A stretch of DNA of 64,000 nt from CALXOJ01 sp034120015 (GTDB lineage Bacteria; Spirochaetota; Spirochaetia; JAFGXN01): contig JAXEIF010000005.1 in the NCBI GenBank assembly GCA_034120015.1, positions 1 to 64,000 of the forward strand, in the 5' to 3' direction. Below, one piece after another: positions 51,070 through 59,654 of this stretch. The notes under the pieces are model-generated. The model made no database searches, was not told the origin of the DNA, and saw only the letters and a list, made by a program, of their open reading frames with translations. Within the stretch, counting starts at the first letter, position 1. Every line of letters begins with the position of its first letter. The translations under genes were made by a program, and so were the position numbers.

Positions 51070-52293
51070 ATGGCAAAAGAAATCAAAAAAATTGTTTTGG
51101 CTTATTCCGGCGGTTTGGATACATCCATTATCATTCCATGGCTGAAGGAAAACTACAATAATGCCGAAATCATCGGCGTCTGTACCGATGTCGGGCAAAA
51201 AGAAGATTGGGAGGCAATGAAAGAAAAAGCTACTGCTTCCGGTGCTTCCAAACTTTACATTCTCGATATTAAAGAAGAGCTGGCTCAGGATTTGATTTTC
51301 CCGATGACCCGCGCCGGAGCGATTTACGAAGGCAAATATATGCTCGGAACCTCCATCGCCCGTCCGTTGCAGGCAAAACACATTGCCGAAATTGCGCTGA
51401 AAGAAAAAGCCGATGCGATTTGTCACGGCTGTACCGGAAAAGGAAACGACCAGGTTCGTTTCGAACTGACATTCAAGGCCATTGCTCCCGAACTGACCAT
51501 TATCGCTCCGTGGCGAATTTGGGATATTCACAGCCGCGAACAGGCTATCGATTATGCACAGGCTCACAATGTCCCGCTCGGAAACATCACAAAGAAAAAC
51601 ATTTACTCCCGCGACTGGAATATGTGGCACATGAGTCACGAAGGTGCCGACCTCGAAGATCCTGCCAACAGACCTCAGGAGACACTGTTTCAACTGACTG
51701 TTTCTCCGAAAGCAGCTCCGGATAAAGAAACGGAAATCACAATCGACTTTGAAAAAGGGATTCCGGTCGGTATCAACGGAAAGAAAATGTCCGGAACCGA
51801 TATTATCATGACCTTAAACAAACTCGGCGGTGAAAACGGAATCGGCAGAGCCGACCTTGTCGAAAGCCGCACAGTCGGAATGAAAAGCCGCGGTGTCTAT
51901 GAAACGCCTGCGGGAACCATTCTGTACGCCGCGTTGAAAGAACTGGAAATGCTGACACTCGATGCCGATACATTGAGTCTTAAACAACATCTGTCGATTA
52001 ACTACGCGGAACTGCTCTACACCGGGAAATGGTACTCCCCGGCCCGCGAAGCATTGGAAGCCTTCATGGCCAGCGCCTGCGAATACACGACCGGTTCGGT
52101 CACTGTCGCTCTCTATAAGGGAAATATTATTGTTGTCGGCAGAACATCTCCCTATTCGATTTACAGCGAAGAATTGGCTTCTTTCGGAGAATCCTCATAC
52201 AACCACAAGGATGCGGGCGGTTTTATCAACCTGTTCGGTCTTCCGACAAAAGTTGTGGCTCATGTCCGCAAAAACGCCAAAAAGAAAAAATAA
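51070..52293 (+). CDS. argG: argininosuccinate synthase
   Basis: 407-residue enzyme that joins citrulline and aspartate with ATP. It has the N-type ATP-pyrophosphatase motif LAYSGGLDTSIII (near residue 9) and CHGCTGKGNDQVRFE (near 116), with EGADLEDP typical of ArgG. AGGAG precedes the ATG. It is followed after ten bases by a short N-acetyltransferase gene of the same pathway. argF and argH are not in the window. Confidence 0.97.
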   Translation: MAKEIKKIVLAYSGGLDTSIIIPWLKENYNNAEIIGVCTDVGQKEDWEAMKEKATASGASKLYILDIKEELAQDLIFPMTRAGAIYEGKYMLGTSIARPLQAKHIAEIALKEKADAICHGCTGKGNDQVRFELTFKAIAPELTIIAPWRIWDIHSREQAIDYAQAHNVPLGNITKKNIYSRDWNMWHMSHEGADLEDPANRPQETLFQLTVSPKAAPDKETEITIDFEKGIPVGINGKKMSGTDIIMTLNKLGGENGIGRADLVESRTVGMKSRGVYETPAGTILYAALKELEMLTLDADTLSLKQHLSINYAELLYTGKWYSPAREALEAFMASACEYTTGSVTVALYKGNIIVVGRTSPYSIYSEELASFGESSYNHKDAGGFINLFGLPTKVVAHVRKNAKKKK

Positions 52294-52303
52294 GGAAAAA
52301 AAG

Positions 52304-52765
52304 ATGAGTTATCAGGTACGTACGGCAACGGTCCATGATGTCAATGCGATTTTTCATCTGACAAACGATCATGCGCAAGTCGGATTGATGCTGCCCCGAA
52401 GCAAATACAAAATTATCACGATGCTTAATAATTTTTCCGTAGTCGAAAATGCGGAGAAAACGGTCGTTGCCTGCGCTGCCCTGACTCCGCTATGGACCGA
52501 TATGGCCGAAATTATGGCATTGGCGGTTGCCGATGAGTTTCAGGGGCAGGGAATCGGCAGTATGCTTTGCCGCTCCCTGATTGAAAAGGCAAAACAATTG
52601 GGATTTCCCAAAGTCATTGCCCTCACCTATCAGGTGGAATTCTTCAAAAAAATCGGATTTTCGGTGACGGACAAAGATCAGTTTCCGCGAAAGATGTGGC
52701 GGGAATGTTTGGAATGTCCCAAACTCGAGCACTGCGACGAAACCGCAATGTATTTGGACCTTTAA
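52304..52765 (+). CDS. argA: short ArgA-type N-acetylglutamate synthase (GNAT)
   Basis: 153-residue GNAT acetyltransferase. It has the coenzyme A loop FQGQGIGSMLC (near 78) and the block LTYQVEFFKKIGFSVTDKDQFPRKMWRECLECPKLEHCDE, which I recall from single-domain N-acetylglutamate synthases. It supplies the first acetylated intermediate of arginine synthesis. It is ten bases downstream of argG. ATG at 52304 has AAGGA. The gene for ArgJ is not seen; the pathway could be either linear or cyclic. Confidence 0.82.
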   Translation: MSYQVRTATVHDVNAIFHLTNDHAQVGLMLPRSKYKIITMLNNFSVVENAEKTVVACAALTPLWTDMAEIMALAVADEFQGQGIGSMLCRSLIEKAKQLGFPKVIALTYQVEFFKKIGFSVTDKDQFPRKMWRECLECPKLEHCDETAMYLDL

Positions 52766-52793
52766 AAAAAGCTGCCTTAACGGCAGCTTTTTT
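52764..52793. terminator. bidirectional terminator after argG-argA
   Basis: AAAAAAGCTGCC-TTAAC-GGCAGCTTTTTT, also serving the convergent rubrerythrin gene. Confidence 0.92.
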
Positions 52794-52809
52794 ATTTTTG
52801 AGGGAAATC

Positions 52810-53349
52810 TCAGTAAGAGATCACTCTCAGCTGGAAATAAGCCTGCGGATGGTCGCAAACCGGACATTTTTGCGGAGCTTCGGCTCCGTCGTAAATGTGA
52901 CCGCAGTTGCGGCAAATCCAAACCGTTTTTTCCGTTTTCTTGAATACGGAATTGGTTTCGACATTTTTCAGCAAAGCTCTGTAGCGCTCTTCGTGTTCTT
53001 TTTCGATTTTGGCAACCGATTCGAAAAGGAAAGCAATCTGATCAAAACCTTCTTCCTTTGCTTCTTTGGCGAACGTGGCATACATATCTGTCCACTCATA
53101 ATTTTCGCCTGCTGCAGCATCTTTCAAATTGTCGATTGTCGACCCGACAGCACCGCCGTGAAGGAGTTTAAACCAAATCTTGGCATGTTCTTTTTCGTTA
53201 TCGGCTGTTTCCTGAAAAATAGCCGCAATCTGCTCATACCCTTCTTTTTTTGCCTTGCCGGCGTAATAAGTATACTTATTACGAGCCTGAGATTCACCGG
53301 CAAAAGCCGTCATTAAATTTTTTTCTGTTTTGGATCCTTTCAATTCCAT
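52810..53349 (-). CDS. rbr: rubrerythrin
   Basis: 179-residue non-haem iron protein that reduces hydrogen peroxide in anaerobes. Ferritin-like helices have the iron ligands in FAGESQARNKYT and DNEKEHAKIWF; the C-terminal rubredoxin domain has CRNCGHI and CPVC. The start has GGAGG. Regulation is visible: a PerR-like box overlaps the -10 of a consensus promoter. It is on the same strand as the CNNM/CBS gene, whose last codons hold the -35 box. Confidence 0.97.
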   Translation of the reverse strand: MELKGSKTEKNLMTAFAGESQARNKYTYYAGKAKKEGYEQIAAIFQETADNEKEHAKIWFKLLHGGAVGSTIDNLKDAAAGENYEWTDMYATFAKEAKEEGFDQIAFLFESVAKIEKEHEERYRALLKNVETNSVFKKTEKTVWICRNCGHIYDGAEAPQKCPVCDHPQAYFQLRVISY

Positions 53350-53370
53350 GGATGTCCTCCGTATTAAAAA

Positions 53371-53407
53371 TTATAATTAGTATAAAGTTATTTATTTAAG
53401 TTGTCAA
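53371..53407 (-). promoter_or_regulatory. rubrerythrin promoter with PerR-like operator
   Basis: Minus-strand TTGACA (53407-53402), 17-base spacer and TATACT (53384-53379). TTATAATTAGTATAA (53371-53385) differs from the PerR box TTATAATnATTATAA by one base and covers the -10. The -35 box is in the last codons of the upstream CNNM/CBS gene. Confidence 0.8.
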
Positions 53408-54641
53408 CTGTTTTTTTCACTTTTTTAAAAAGTATTTGAACGATTTGGTTTCCGTCCATTTTTCTGACGGTCAGCTTTCCGTTGGGGATAAAAACCGATT
53501 CTCCCTCTAAGGGAATTTTTCCGAGTGTCTCAAAGATATAACCGGCCATTGTCTGACTGTAGCGGGAAGGTACCAAATCCGCATCAACTTCTCCGGAAAA
53601 GATATCGATTGGTAAATCACCGTTCAGCAGATAGGTATTTTCATCCAGTCTGATTAAACGGCTTTGCGCTCTGTCTTCATCTTCATCGTACAACTCACCG
53701 GTAATTTCTTCAACGACATCTTCCTGTGTCACGATTCCGGCCAAACCGCCATACTCATCCAGCACCACTGCCATTTTCAGTTTTTTGATTTTAAATATCG
53801 CAAACAGTTCACTGACCTTTTTTGTTTCGGAAACAAAAATCGGATTATATTCTATCGATTTTAACTTTAAATCCGGATATTCTCCCGTTAAAATATCTCT
53901 TGCCAGAACAATGCCGCGTATATTTTCGCTGTCCTTATCGTAAATCGGAATACGGGAAAAGGTCGGAGATTCTTTTAAAACCTGTCTTGCCGCGCCGATT
54001 GTCATTTCGGCATCCAAACTGAAAACTTCTGTCCGATGTGTCATAATCGATGAAACGGGAATATCATTCAGACGGAAAATCATTTTGACCATATCGTTTT
54101 CGTACTCTTCGACCACACCGACATCTTCAGCCAGAGAAACCATATGGAGGATAGCCTCCAATGAAACCGGCTTTTTTGCTTTATTCCATGATATCAGCCG
54201 TGTAATGACCTTGCTGAAAATCATGACGGAGTAAACAAACGGACTGAATAAAGGAATCAGAACCGACATCGGAAAAGCTGCCGCTTTCGCAAAAAATTCG
54301 TTATGCGCCAGGGCAACCTGCTTCGGAGTCACTTCTCCGAAAATCAGAACAATAACGGTTACCGCCAATGTCGCTATCGTTACCGCCGCATCGCTGAAAC
54401 GGGCAATCGTATACGCCGTTGCAATCGATGTTGCGGCAATATTGACGAGGTTATTCCCGAGAAGGATTGTTCCGAGAAGCAGATCCTGCCTTTTCATCAG
54501 ACGGGCTACCAAACGGGACGGCAATGACTTGCTTTCTCCCATCATTTTTACGGTAACGAAAGAAAGAGATGTAAATGCCGTCTCGGTCGCCGAAAAAAAA
54601 GCCGATAAAAACAGAAGAAAGATAAAGGATCCGAGAAGCAT
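53388..54641 (-). CDS. CNNM/CBS-domain membrane protein (HlyC/CorC family)
   Basis: 417-residue paralogue of the 1313-2647 protein. Three to four TM helices with SAFFSATETAFTSLS at the N-terminus and FGEVTPKQVALAHNE near 95, CBS pair (residues ~200-325) and the C-terminal CorC_HlyC domain (GDLPIDIFSGEVD...FETLGKIP). Cation homeostasis is the family theme; substrate unknown. It follows a YwaF-like gene by five bases, and its stop is close to the rubrerythrin promoter. Confidence 0.9.
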   Translation of the reverse strand: MLLGSFIFLLFLSAFFSATETAFTSLSFVTVKMMGESKSLPSRLVARLMKRQDLLLGTILLGNNLVNIAATSIATAYTIARFSDAAVTIATLAVTVIVLIFGEVTPKQVALAHNEFFAKAAAFPMSVLIPLFSPFVYSVMIFSKVITRLISWNKAKKPVSLEAILHMVSLAEDVGVVEEYENDMVKMIFRLNDIPVSSIMTHRTEVFSLDAEMTIGAARQVLKESPTFSRIPIYDKDSENIRGIVLARDILTGEYPDLKLKSIEYNPIFVSETKKVSELFAIFKIKKLKMAVVLDEYGGLAGIVTQEDVVEEITGELYDEDEDRAQSRLIRLDENTYLLNGDLPIDIFSGEVDADLVPSRYSQTMAGYIFETLGKIPLEGESVFIPNGKLTVRKMDGNQIVQILFKKVKKTVDNLNK

Positions 54642-54646
54642 ACCGG

Positions 54647-55423
54647 TTACCGCAGACTGCCGGATTCTTTTCGTTTGGCTTTAATCAATGCCGTCAACTG
54701 CTGTTCTCCGAAAGGAAGGTACAAAATAATAAATATAAAAAAAGCCAAAAGAAGCATTCCCGCAATATAATAAGGCCAGGGGCCGAAAACATTGACAAAC
54801 AAATCAATCATGGACGGAAACTCCGGCTGTCCGTTTATAAACATGTAATTGGCACCGAGAATGCGGTTCATCAGCATGACAAAGAGCATCAGAAGTGTTG
54901 AAATTCCCATCGCTCTTAACAGAGATTTCCAGGTAATCCGATATCCGTGTACAATAATAAAATAGAGCGGTACCAGAATCAAAGTAAAATGAATCACCGT
55001 AAAATGATACCACCGGACATGAGGAAAGTGATATTCCAAATTCGGTGTAATCAGTGCCTGAAGGGCTCCTCCCAGTCCGAGGAAATAAGACATTTCAAAG
55101 AATATCTGTCTCCCTGTGAAAAGCAGAAAAAGCGAAGAATAAAGGGCAAAACTGCACAACTGAAGCGGAAGACTGATTTTTACATCCAGACCATGCTGGA
55201 TTCCGTACCAGATATACCAGGATGACTCCGCACTCATCATAAAGAATGCCAGACAGATCCTGAAGACAGCCTGAGCTCTGTCATTCCGGTTCTTCATCGC
55301 CAGCGGCACAACAATCCAAAGCAGCAGGCATCCGGCCAGCATTAAAAAGTGCTCGGGTGTAAAGGCGTGAAATTTACCGAATTCATTAAAATAGTCTTCT
55401 CCGAATCCGAAAAAACGATTCAT
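54647..55423 (-). CDS. TIGR02206/YwaF-family integral membrane protein
   Basis: 258-residue polytopic membrane protein with ~7 hydrophobic helices. It has FTPEHFLMLAGCLLLW near the N-terminus, LPLQLCSFALYSSL in the middle and a helix-loop with RWYHFTVIHFTLILVPLYF, which resembles the conserved YwaF family of unknown function. GGAGG lies near the ATG. It is probably co-transcribed with the CNNM/CBS gene, and perhaps with the kdgK operon 50 bases upstream. Confidence 0.78.
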   Translation of the reverse strand: MNRFFGFGEDYFNEFGKFHAFTPEHFLMLAGCLLLWIVVPLAMKNRNDRAQAVFRICLAFFMMSAESSWYIWYGIQHGLDVKISLPLQLCSFALYSSLFLLFTGRQIFFEMSYFLGLGGALQALITPNLEYHFPHVRWYHFTVIHFTLILVPLYFIIVHGYRITWKSLLRAMGISTLLMLFVMLMNRILGANYMFINGQPEFPSMIDLFVNVFGPWPYYIAGMLLLAFFIFIILYLPFGEQQLTALIKAKRKESGSLR

Positions 55424-55473
55424 ATATACCTCCTATTGCGATCCGCTATCGCATAAACAACCATTCACGGATA

Positions 55474-56505
55474 TTACCGACGGATACGACGTTCACAGCC
55501 TGCCGCAAGAGCCGAGACTTCTGCAGCCGTTGCCATCGACGTATCTCCCGGAGTCGACATCACAAGCGCTCCGTGTGCAGCACCCCATTCGACCGCGGTC
55601 TGAGCATCCTGACCGCCGCAAACAGCCGCCAGAAACCCGGAAACGAAACCGTCCCCGCCGCCGACGCGGTCGAAAATTTCCGTGTCGTACACACGGGACT
55701 TGTATACCCCGTCGGCATCGGCATAATAACACTGCCAACGGTTATGACTGGTCGAAATCACCGTCCGACACGATGCGCCGGCACCTTTCAACTGAGGATA
55801 ACGGAGAGTCACTGCACGCAGTGCATCGGGAAACGCAATGGTGCGCAGCCCCTCCATCAGCGCATAGTCCTCCTCGCTGCCAAAAAGATAATCGACATCG
55901 GGAATTATTTTTTCAAAAAATGCAGCCGCCGCTTCTCGTCCGCCCCGACTTTTCCACAGCGAGGGGCGGTAATTGATATCAAAGGAAACAGGCACACCGC
56001 GTTTGCGGGCAGCAGCTACGGATTCACGAACCGTTGCCGCAGTCGATTCGGATAATGAGGCAAAAATCCCCCCTGTGTGAAAGATTTTCGCTTCCGAAAA
56101 AATTTGATCCCAGTCAAAATCATCGGGACAGATACGGGAAGCGGCGCTGTTTCCGCGGTCGCTGCACCCCAACGGCGCGCGCATACCGAATCCCCGTTCC
56201 GTAAAATTCAAACCGTTACGAACAGCGATTCCCGTCCCGTCATACGGCACGGTTTTTAACCATCGTGTATCGGTTCCTCCGGCGGTTATCAAATTACGGA
56301 TCAGACTGCCGACCGGATTATCGGCCAACGCAGTCACAACCGCACTGCGCAATCCGAAACAGGAAGCGAATGCCTTCGCAACATTATATTCACCGCCTCC
56401 TTCCCAAACGGAAAAAGTACGGGCATGGGCTATTCGCGAATCGCCGGGATCGAGCCGTAGCATAACTTCGCCGAGTGCAACCAAATCATATTGTTTTTCC
56501 ATCAT
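55474..56505 (-). CDS. kdgK: PfkB-family sugar kinase, probable 2-keto-3-deoxygluconate kinase
   Basis: 343-residue ribokinase-type kinase. It has LGEVMLRLDP and GGGEYNVAKAFA near the N-terminus, the NYRPSLW block near residue 180, and the anion-hole/base motif GGGDGFVSGFL (near 285). This plan is typical of 2-dehydro-3-deoxygluconokinases. Its start overlaps the aldolase stop codon. It would make KDPG (or the galactonate analogue) for the aldolase next to it. Fructo- or other ketoacid kinase activity cannot be excluded. Confidence 0.87.
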   Translation of the reverse strand: MMEKQYDLVALGEVMLRLDPGDSRIAHARTFSVWEGGGEYNVAKAFASCFGLRSAVVTALADNPVGSLIRNLITAGGTDTRWLKTVPYDGTGIAVRNGLNFTERGFGMRAPLGCSDRGNSAASRICPDDFDWDQIFSEAKIFHTGGIFASLSESTAATVRESVAAARKRGVPVSFDINYRPSLWKSRGGREAAAAFFEKIIPDVDYLFGSEEDYALMEGLRTIAFPDALRAVTLRYPQLKGAGASCRTVISTSHNRWQCYYADADGVYKSRVYDTEIFDRVGGGDGFVSGFLAAVCGGQDAQTAVEWGAAHGALVMSTPGDTSMATAAEVSALAAGCERRIRR

Positions 56506-57083
56506 TCACTGTCATCCCTATAAAAAACAGATTCAAAATCGGATCCAGCAACGCAGAAAACAGACGGTAATTCCAAAAAAGAACGGTAATTTTGATGATT
56601 GATGCCTCCCGTCGGCATAAAGCGGATACCGTAAGAAAAAAAAGGCGAAGCCAGGGCATTCAGATAACCGACACCGACCGCAGCTGCCGGAAAAAACTTC
56701 AAATAGCGGCAACCGTGAGCAAAAGCATTCTGCACTTCGGTTGCGGTAAACACTCCCGGAATGTACGGAAGACACCGTTCAGAAGAAACGCGGTAAACAT
56801 CCTCATTCCAACCAGGTGAAACAATTGCCGAGGCTCCCGCGTCGGAAGCCTCAACTGCCTGATGCGATGTTAAAACCGTTCCTGCCAACAGCGTCAGATC
56901 TGGAAATCTGTCTTTCAGAAATCGGATTGTCGATACAGCAAAATCACTTCTCAAGGGAATTTCGACCGTATCGATACCATGTGAGAGAAAAAATGCAGCT
57001 ACTCTTTCCGCAACAACCTGCTCACAAGATATCAGCGGAAGAAATTGAATTTTTTCCAAATGAGAAAAAAAAGCTGCATCCAT
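56502..57083 (-). CDS. eda: 2-keto-3-deoxy-6-phosphogluconate aldolase (KDPG/KHG family)
   Basis: 193-residue class I aldolase that splits KDPG, KDPGal or similar compounds to pyruvate and glyceraldehyde-3-phosphate. It has VEIPLRS with E41 (proton transfer), the Schiff-base lysine K129 in YLKFFPAAA and the PTGGI phosphate-binding loop. The usual length is about 210 residues. It starts four bases after the GH29 gene and its stop overlaps kdgK. Confidence 0.92.
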   Translation of the reverse strand: MDAAFFSHLEKIQFLPLISCEQVVAERVAAFFLSHGIDTVEIPLRSDFAVSTIRFLKDRFPDLTLLAGTVLTSHQAVEASDAGASAIVSPGWNEDVYRVSSERCLPYIPGVFTATEVQNAFAHGCRYLKFFPAAAVGVGYLNALASPFFSYGIRFMPTGGINHQNYRSFLELPSVFCVAGSDFESVFYRDDSE

Positions 57084-57087
57084 TATT

Positions 57088-58551
57088 TCAATACCACAAA
57101 CTGTTATACAAACCTATTGAAGATATCTCCGGCGTAAAACGCGCCTGCTCAATGCGAATCCGAACTTTTTGTGCTTTTTGCCTCGGAAACTTTAAAAGTC
57201 GTTTGTAACCGATAGTTGTCGACCGTTCAACTTCTTTCCATTTATAACCGTTCCAGACTTCGAGTGCAAATTTCTCGACACGCTGCCCGTTAGCTATGTT
57301 TTCTCCGATACTCAGACGGTTAAAATACTGCGAAGAGCCGAGATCAAGTTCAACCGTCATACGATAATCTGCTCCTTCCGGAGTTGAATCCTTTCGCACA
57401 GCATTGACTGCTATATTACGGGAAAACACTTCCCGAACGGTATCGCCAAACTCCTTCAGTCTTTCCACGTCTTTTTCGTGGAGCAATCCACGTTTATCCG
57501 GCGGAATATTCAAAAGTAAAACAGAATTACGCCCGACTGATTTATAGTAAATATCCATCAGTGTTGACAGTGATTTAACCTGAATATCCTGTGACTCGTG
57601 GTAAAACCAGCCGGGACGAATAGATGTATCACATTCGGCAGGATACCATACAGTTTTTTCCGCTTCCGAAACAGAAACACGGTCTCCCAGAAATTCCGAT
57701 GAGGAATCATATTGATACATTTCGATTTCCTTATTCGGTTCGGTATAATGAAATCCGCCCTCCTCAAAAGAAGATGAAATTTCGTTCTGATCCTGAGCAG
57801 AAGCGGGAACAACACTCCATTCCGACTCCCGTGCCAGTCCTGATTCATTTCCGACCCAACGCACATCCGGTCCGCAAACAGCTATAACACAATTAGGATT
57901 CTTCTCCCGTATTGTGTTGTAAAACCGATTCCAATCATACATTTGCTTGATCTCCGAATCTACAGCACCGTCAAACCAAAATTCATCAATATCCGGGCCG
58001 TATTTGTCGAATATTTCAATAATTTGATTATTAAAATATTCGTTGTAAGCCTCTGTTCCGTAAGTCTTTTCATGACGATCCCACGGAGAAAGATAAATAC
58101 CGATTTTAATATTTTCGGCACGACAGGCATCCACAAATTCCTGCACCACATCGCCTTTCCCGTTTTTATAGGATGAAGATGCGACGTCGTGGTCGGTATA
58201 ATCGGAGGGCCAAAGACAAAATCCGTCATGGTGTTTTGCCGTTAAAATGGCCAACTTAAAACCACCAGCCTTAATCGCTTTTACCCATTGACGGCAATCA
58301 AGTTGCGTCGGATTAAACATTTTCGGATTTTCTTTTCCGTCTCCCCATTCATTTCCGGTAAATGTATTAATCCCGAAATGAAAAAAAGCAGTCAATTCCA
58401 ATTGTTGCCATGCCAGTTGCCGTTCATGCGGTTTGACCATCGCTGCAGACCGAATCTTGGCCAAATCCACTGCGCCTTCACGATCTTTCCAGACATCGAC
58501 ATTGCAACCTGCTACAGCTATTATCATCAATATTAATGTTGTCCTTTTCAT
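57088..58551 (-). CDS. GH29 alpha-L-fucosidase lipoprotein
   Basis: 487-residue lipoprotein (MKRTTLILMIIAVAGC). It has the GH29 barrel elements WGDGKENPKMFNP, AKHHDGFCLWPSDYTDHD, YLSPWDRH and the nucleophile in EFWFDGAVDSE (D194). A C-terminal beta-sandwich (~370-480) resembles the F5/8-type domain usual in the family. It releases alpha-L-fucose from glycans. ATG at 58551 has GAGG; a longer frame start (58581) lacks one. It is transcribed with eda and kdgK. Confidence 0.93.
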   Translation of the reverse strand: MKRTTLILMIIAVAGCNVDVWKDREGAVDLAKIRSAAMVKPHERQLAWQQLELTAFFHFGINTFTGNEWGDGKENPKMFNPTQLDCRQWVKAIKAGGFKLAILTAKHHDGFCLWPSDYTDHDVASSSYKNGKGDVVQEFVDACRAENIKIGIYLSPWDRHEKTYGTEAYNEYFNNQIIEIFDKYGPDIDEFWFDGAVDSEIKQMYDWNRFYNTIREKNPNCVIAVCGPDVRWVGNESGLARESEWSVVPASAQDQNEISSSFEEGGFHYTEPNKEIEMYQYDSSSEFLGDRVSVSEAEKTVWYPAECDTSIRPGWFYHESQDIQVKSLSTLMDIYYKSVGRNSVLLLNIPPDKRGLLHEKDVERLKEFGDTVREVFSRNIAVNAVRKDSTPEGADYRMTVELDLGSSQYFNRLSIGENIANGQRVEKFALEVWNGYKWKEVERSTTIGYKRLLKFPRQKAQKVRIRIEQARFTPEISSIGLYNSLWY

Positions 58552-58567
58552 AAAAACCTCTTCGGTT

Positions 58568-58596
58568 AATATACCACACACATACGGGAATGTAAA
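58568..58596 (-). promoter_or_regulatory. promoter of the GH29-eda-kdgK operon
   Basis: Minus-strand TTTACA (58596-58591), 17-base spacer and TATATT (58573-58568), about 17 bases before the start codon. Confidence 0.7.
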
Positions 58597-58642
58597 TCAT
58601 TTATTTTTTTATTTAAGTTTTGATTAATTTTTCGTGTTTATG

Positions 58643-58670
58643 TTGAATTTCCTTTTATTTCTGCTAAAAT
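58643..58670 (+). promoter_or_regulatory. promoter of the META-domain lipoprotein gene
   Basis: TTGAAT (58643-58648), 16-base spacer and TAAAAT (58665-58670), before a GGAGG at 58681. Confidence 0.6.
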
Positions 58671-58690
58671 ATTTGTATATGGAGGTTTTT

Positions 58691-59491
58691 ATGAAAAAAT
58701 GGAGTTTATTCTTACTTGCGAGTCTTTTTGTTTTTTTCGGTTGTACATCGAACGAAACCGATATTACGGGAGCTTCGTGGAAACTGACTGAAATTATTTC
58801 CGAAGATTCATCTGATTTGGTTGCGCCGGAAACACTGATCAAAGATACCGACGCCTATTCTCCGATTACCGTCTCTTTCACGGAAACACAGGCGACAGGA
58901 ACAGCTGTTGTCAACAATTTCTTTTCTCTTGTAAAAATCGATGAAAACAAACTGTCTGTAAGCAATATCGGAGCCACACGTAAAGCCGGATCCCCGGATA
59001 TGATGAAACTGGAACAGCATTTCTTTTCTTCCTTAATCAAGACCGATCACTTTCAAATCAAAAAAGATCAGCTGATTATTAAAGACAAAAACGATACAGT
59101 TCTTTTTGTTTTTGCCATGAACAAGCTGGAGAATACGGAATGGACACTCCTTGCCATGAATGACGGAACGGCTCTGGTTTCCGTACCGGAAGGATTTACT
59201 GCCGACATCTCTTTCGGAAAAGACAACAGCGTGGCCGGCAGTAACGGTACCAACCGCTATTTCGGAACCTATACAATCGGGGAAAAAAACAATCTTTCCT
59301 TTTCTAAAATGGGAACAACGATGATGGCCGGCCCCGAGGATATGATGATTCTCTCCGACCGGTTTAATACTTTATTGGGCGAAGTGAAAGAATATTCGCT
59401 GTCCGGCAATACTCTTTCATTCCGTAATGCCGAAAAGGCTCTTGTCATGACCTTTACACGAAAGGGACAACAGGAAAGCGAAACAAAATAA
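58691..59491 (+). CDS. lipoprotein with two META (HslJ-like) domains
   Basis: 266-residue lipoprotein (MKKWSLFLLASLFVFFGC). Two META-like domains: residues ~25-135 (GASWKLTEIISE ... ISVSNIGATRKAGSP) and ~140-260 (TEWTLLAMNDGTALV, SGTNRYFGTYTI, FSKMGTTMMAGPEDMM). META/HslJ domains occur in heat- or motility-related outer-membrane proteins but have no firm biochemical role. ATG at 58691 has GGAGG; other in-frame starts upstream would give no lipoprotein signal. Confidence 0.85.
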   Translation: MKKWSLFLLASLFVFFGCTSNETDITGASWKLTEIISEDSSDLVAPETLIKDTDAYSPITVSFTETQATGTAVVNNFFSLVKIDENKLSVSNIGATRKAGSPDMMKLEQHFFSSLIKTDHFQIKKDQLIIKDKNDTVLFVFAMNKLENTEWTLLAMNDGTALVSVPEGFTADISFGKDNSVAGSNGTNRYFGTYTIGEKNNLSFSKMGTTMMAGPEDMMILSDRFNTLLGEVKEYSLSGNTLSFRNAEKALVMTFTRKGQQESETK

Positions 59492-59502
59492 TCGTCACCT
59501 TC

Positions 59503-59531
59503 TTGTACACACGGGTAAATTATGATAATAT
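59503..59531 (+). promoter_or_regulatory. corA promoter
   Basis: TTGTAC (59503-59508), 17-base spacer and TAATAT (59526-59531). Transcription would start near 59538, giving a ~117-base leader before corA. Confidence 0.7.
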
Positions 59532-59560
59532 AAAGCCATACCAGACAGGAGCGATTGATT

Positions 59561-59611
59561 ATGGACGATTCCCCCGGCAGTAAGTGCGACAACTTTTTCC
59601 GCTATTTTTAA
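59561..59611 (+). CDS. 16-codon leader ORF upstream of corA
   Basis: ATG at 59561 preceded by AGGAG (59547-59551, nine bases) encodes MDDSPGSKCDNFFRYF and stops at TAA 59609-59611. Codons 4-6 (Ser-Pro-Gly) make up the 5' arm of an intrinsic terminator, and the stop codon touches its 3' arm. Such an ORF is the mark of translation-dependent attenuation. It could sense Mg2+ through ribosome stalling, as proline-containing leader peptides do for mgtA and corA of enterobacteria, but the peptide itself is unlike those. Too short to be listed as a gene otherwise. Confidence 0.65.
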   Translation: MDDSPGSKCDNFFRYF

Positions 59612-59627
59612 GCCGGGGGATTTTTTT
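59570..59627 (+). terminator. intrinsic terminator/attenuator in the corA leader
   Basis: TCCCCCGGC (59570-59578) pairs perfectly with GCCGGGGGA (59612-59620) around a 33-base loop, then T7 (59621-59627). Most of the leader ORF is within the loop. A ribosome on the 5' arm or at the stop codon would prevent the hairpin. Confidence 0.88.
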
Positions 59628-59649
59628 GCCTCCGGAGATTCAGGAGGCA
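59627..59649 (+). promoter_or_regulatory. hairpin that sequesters the corA ribosome binding site
   Basis: TGCCTCC (59627-59633) pairs with GGAGGCA (59643-59649). The right arm contains the GGAGG of corA, so the fold blocks initiation. Translation control would then lie on top of the terminator. Confidence 0.75.
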
Positions 59650-59654
59650 TATAA

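Noticed and set aside
59492..59654. M-box (ykoK) Mg2+ riboswitch ahead of corA
   Set aside because: The leader is too short and holds an ORF-terminator-SD hairpin arrangement instead; no M-box core is visible.
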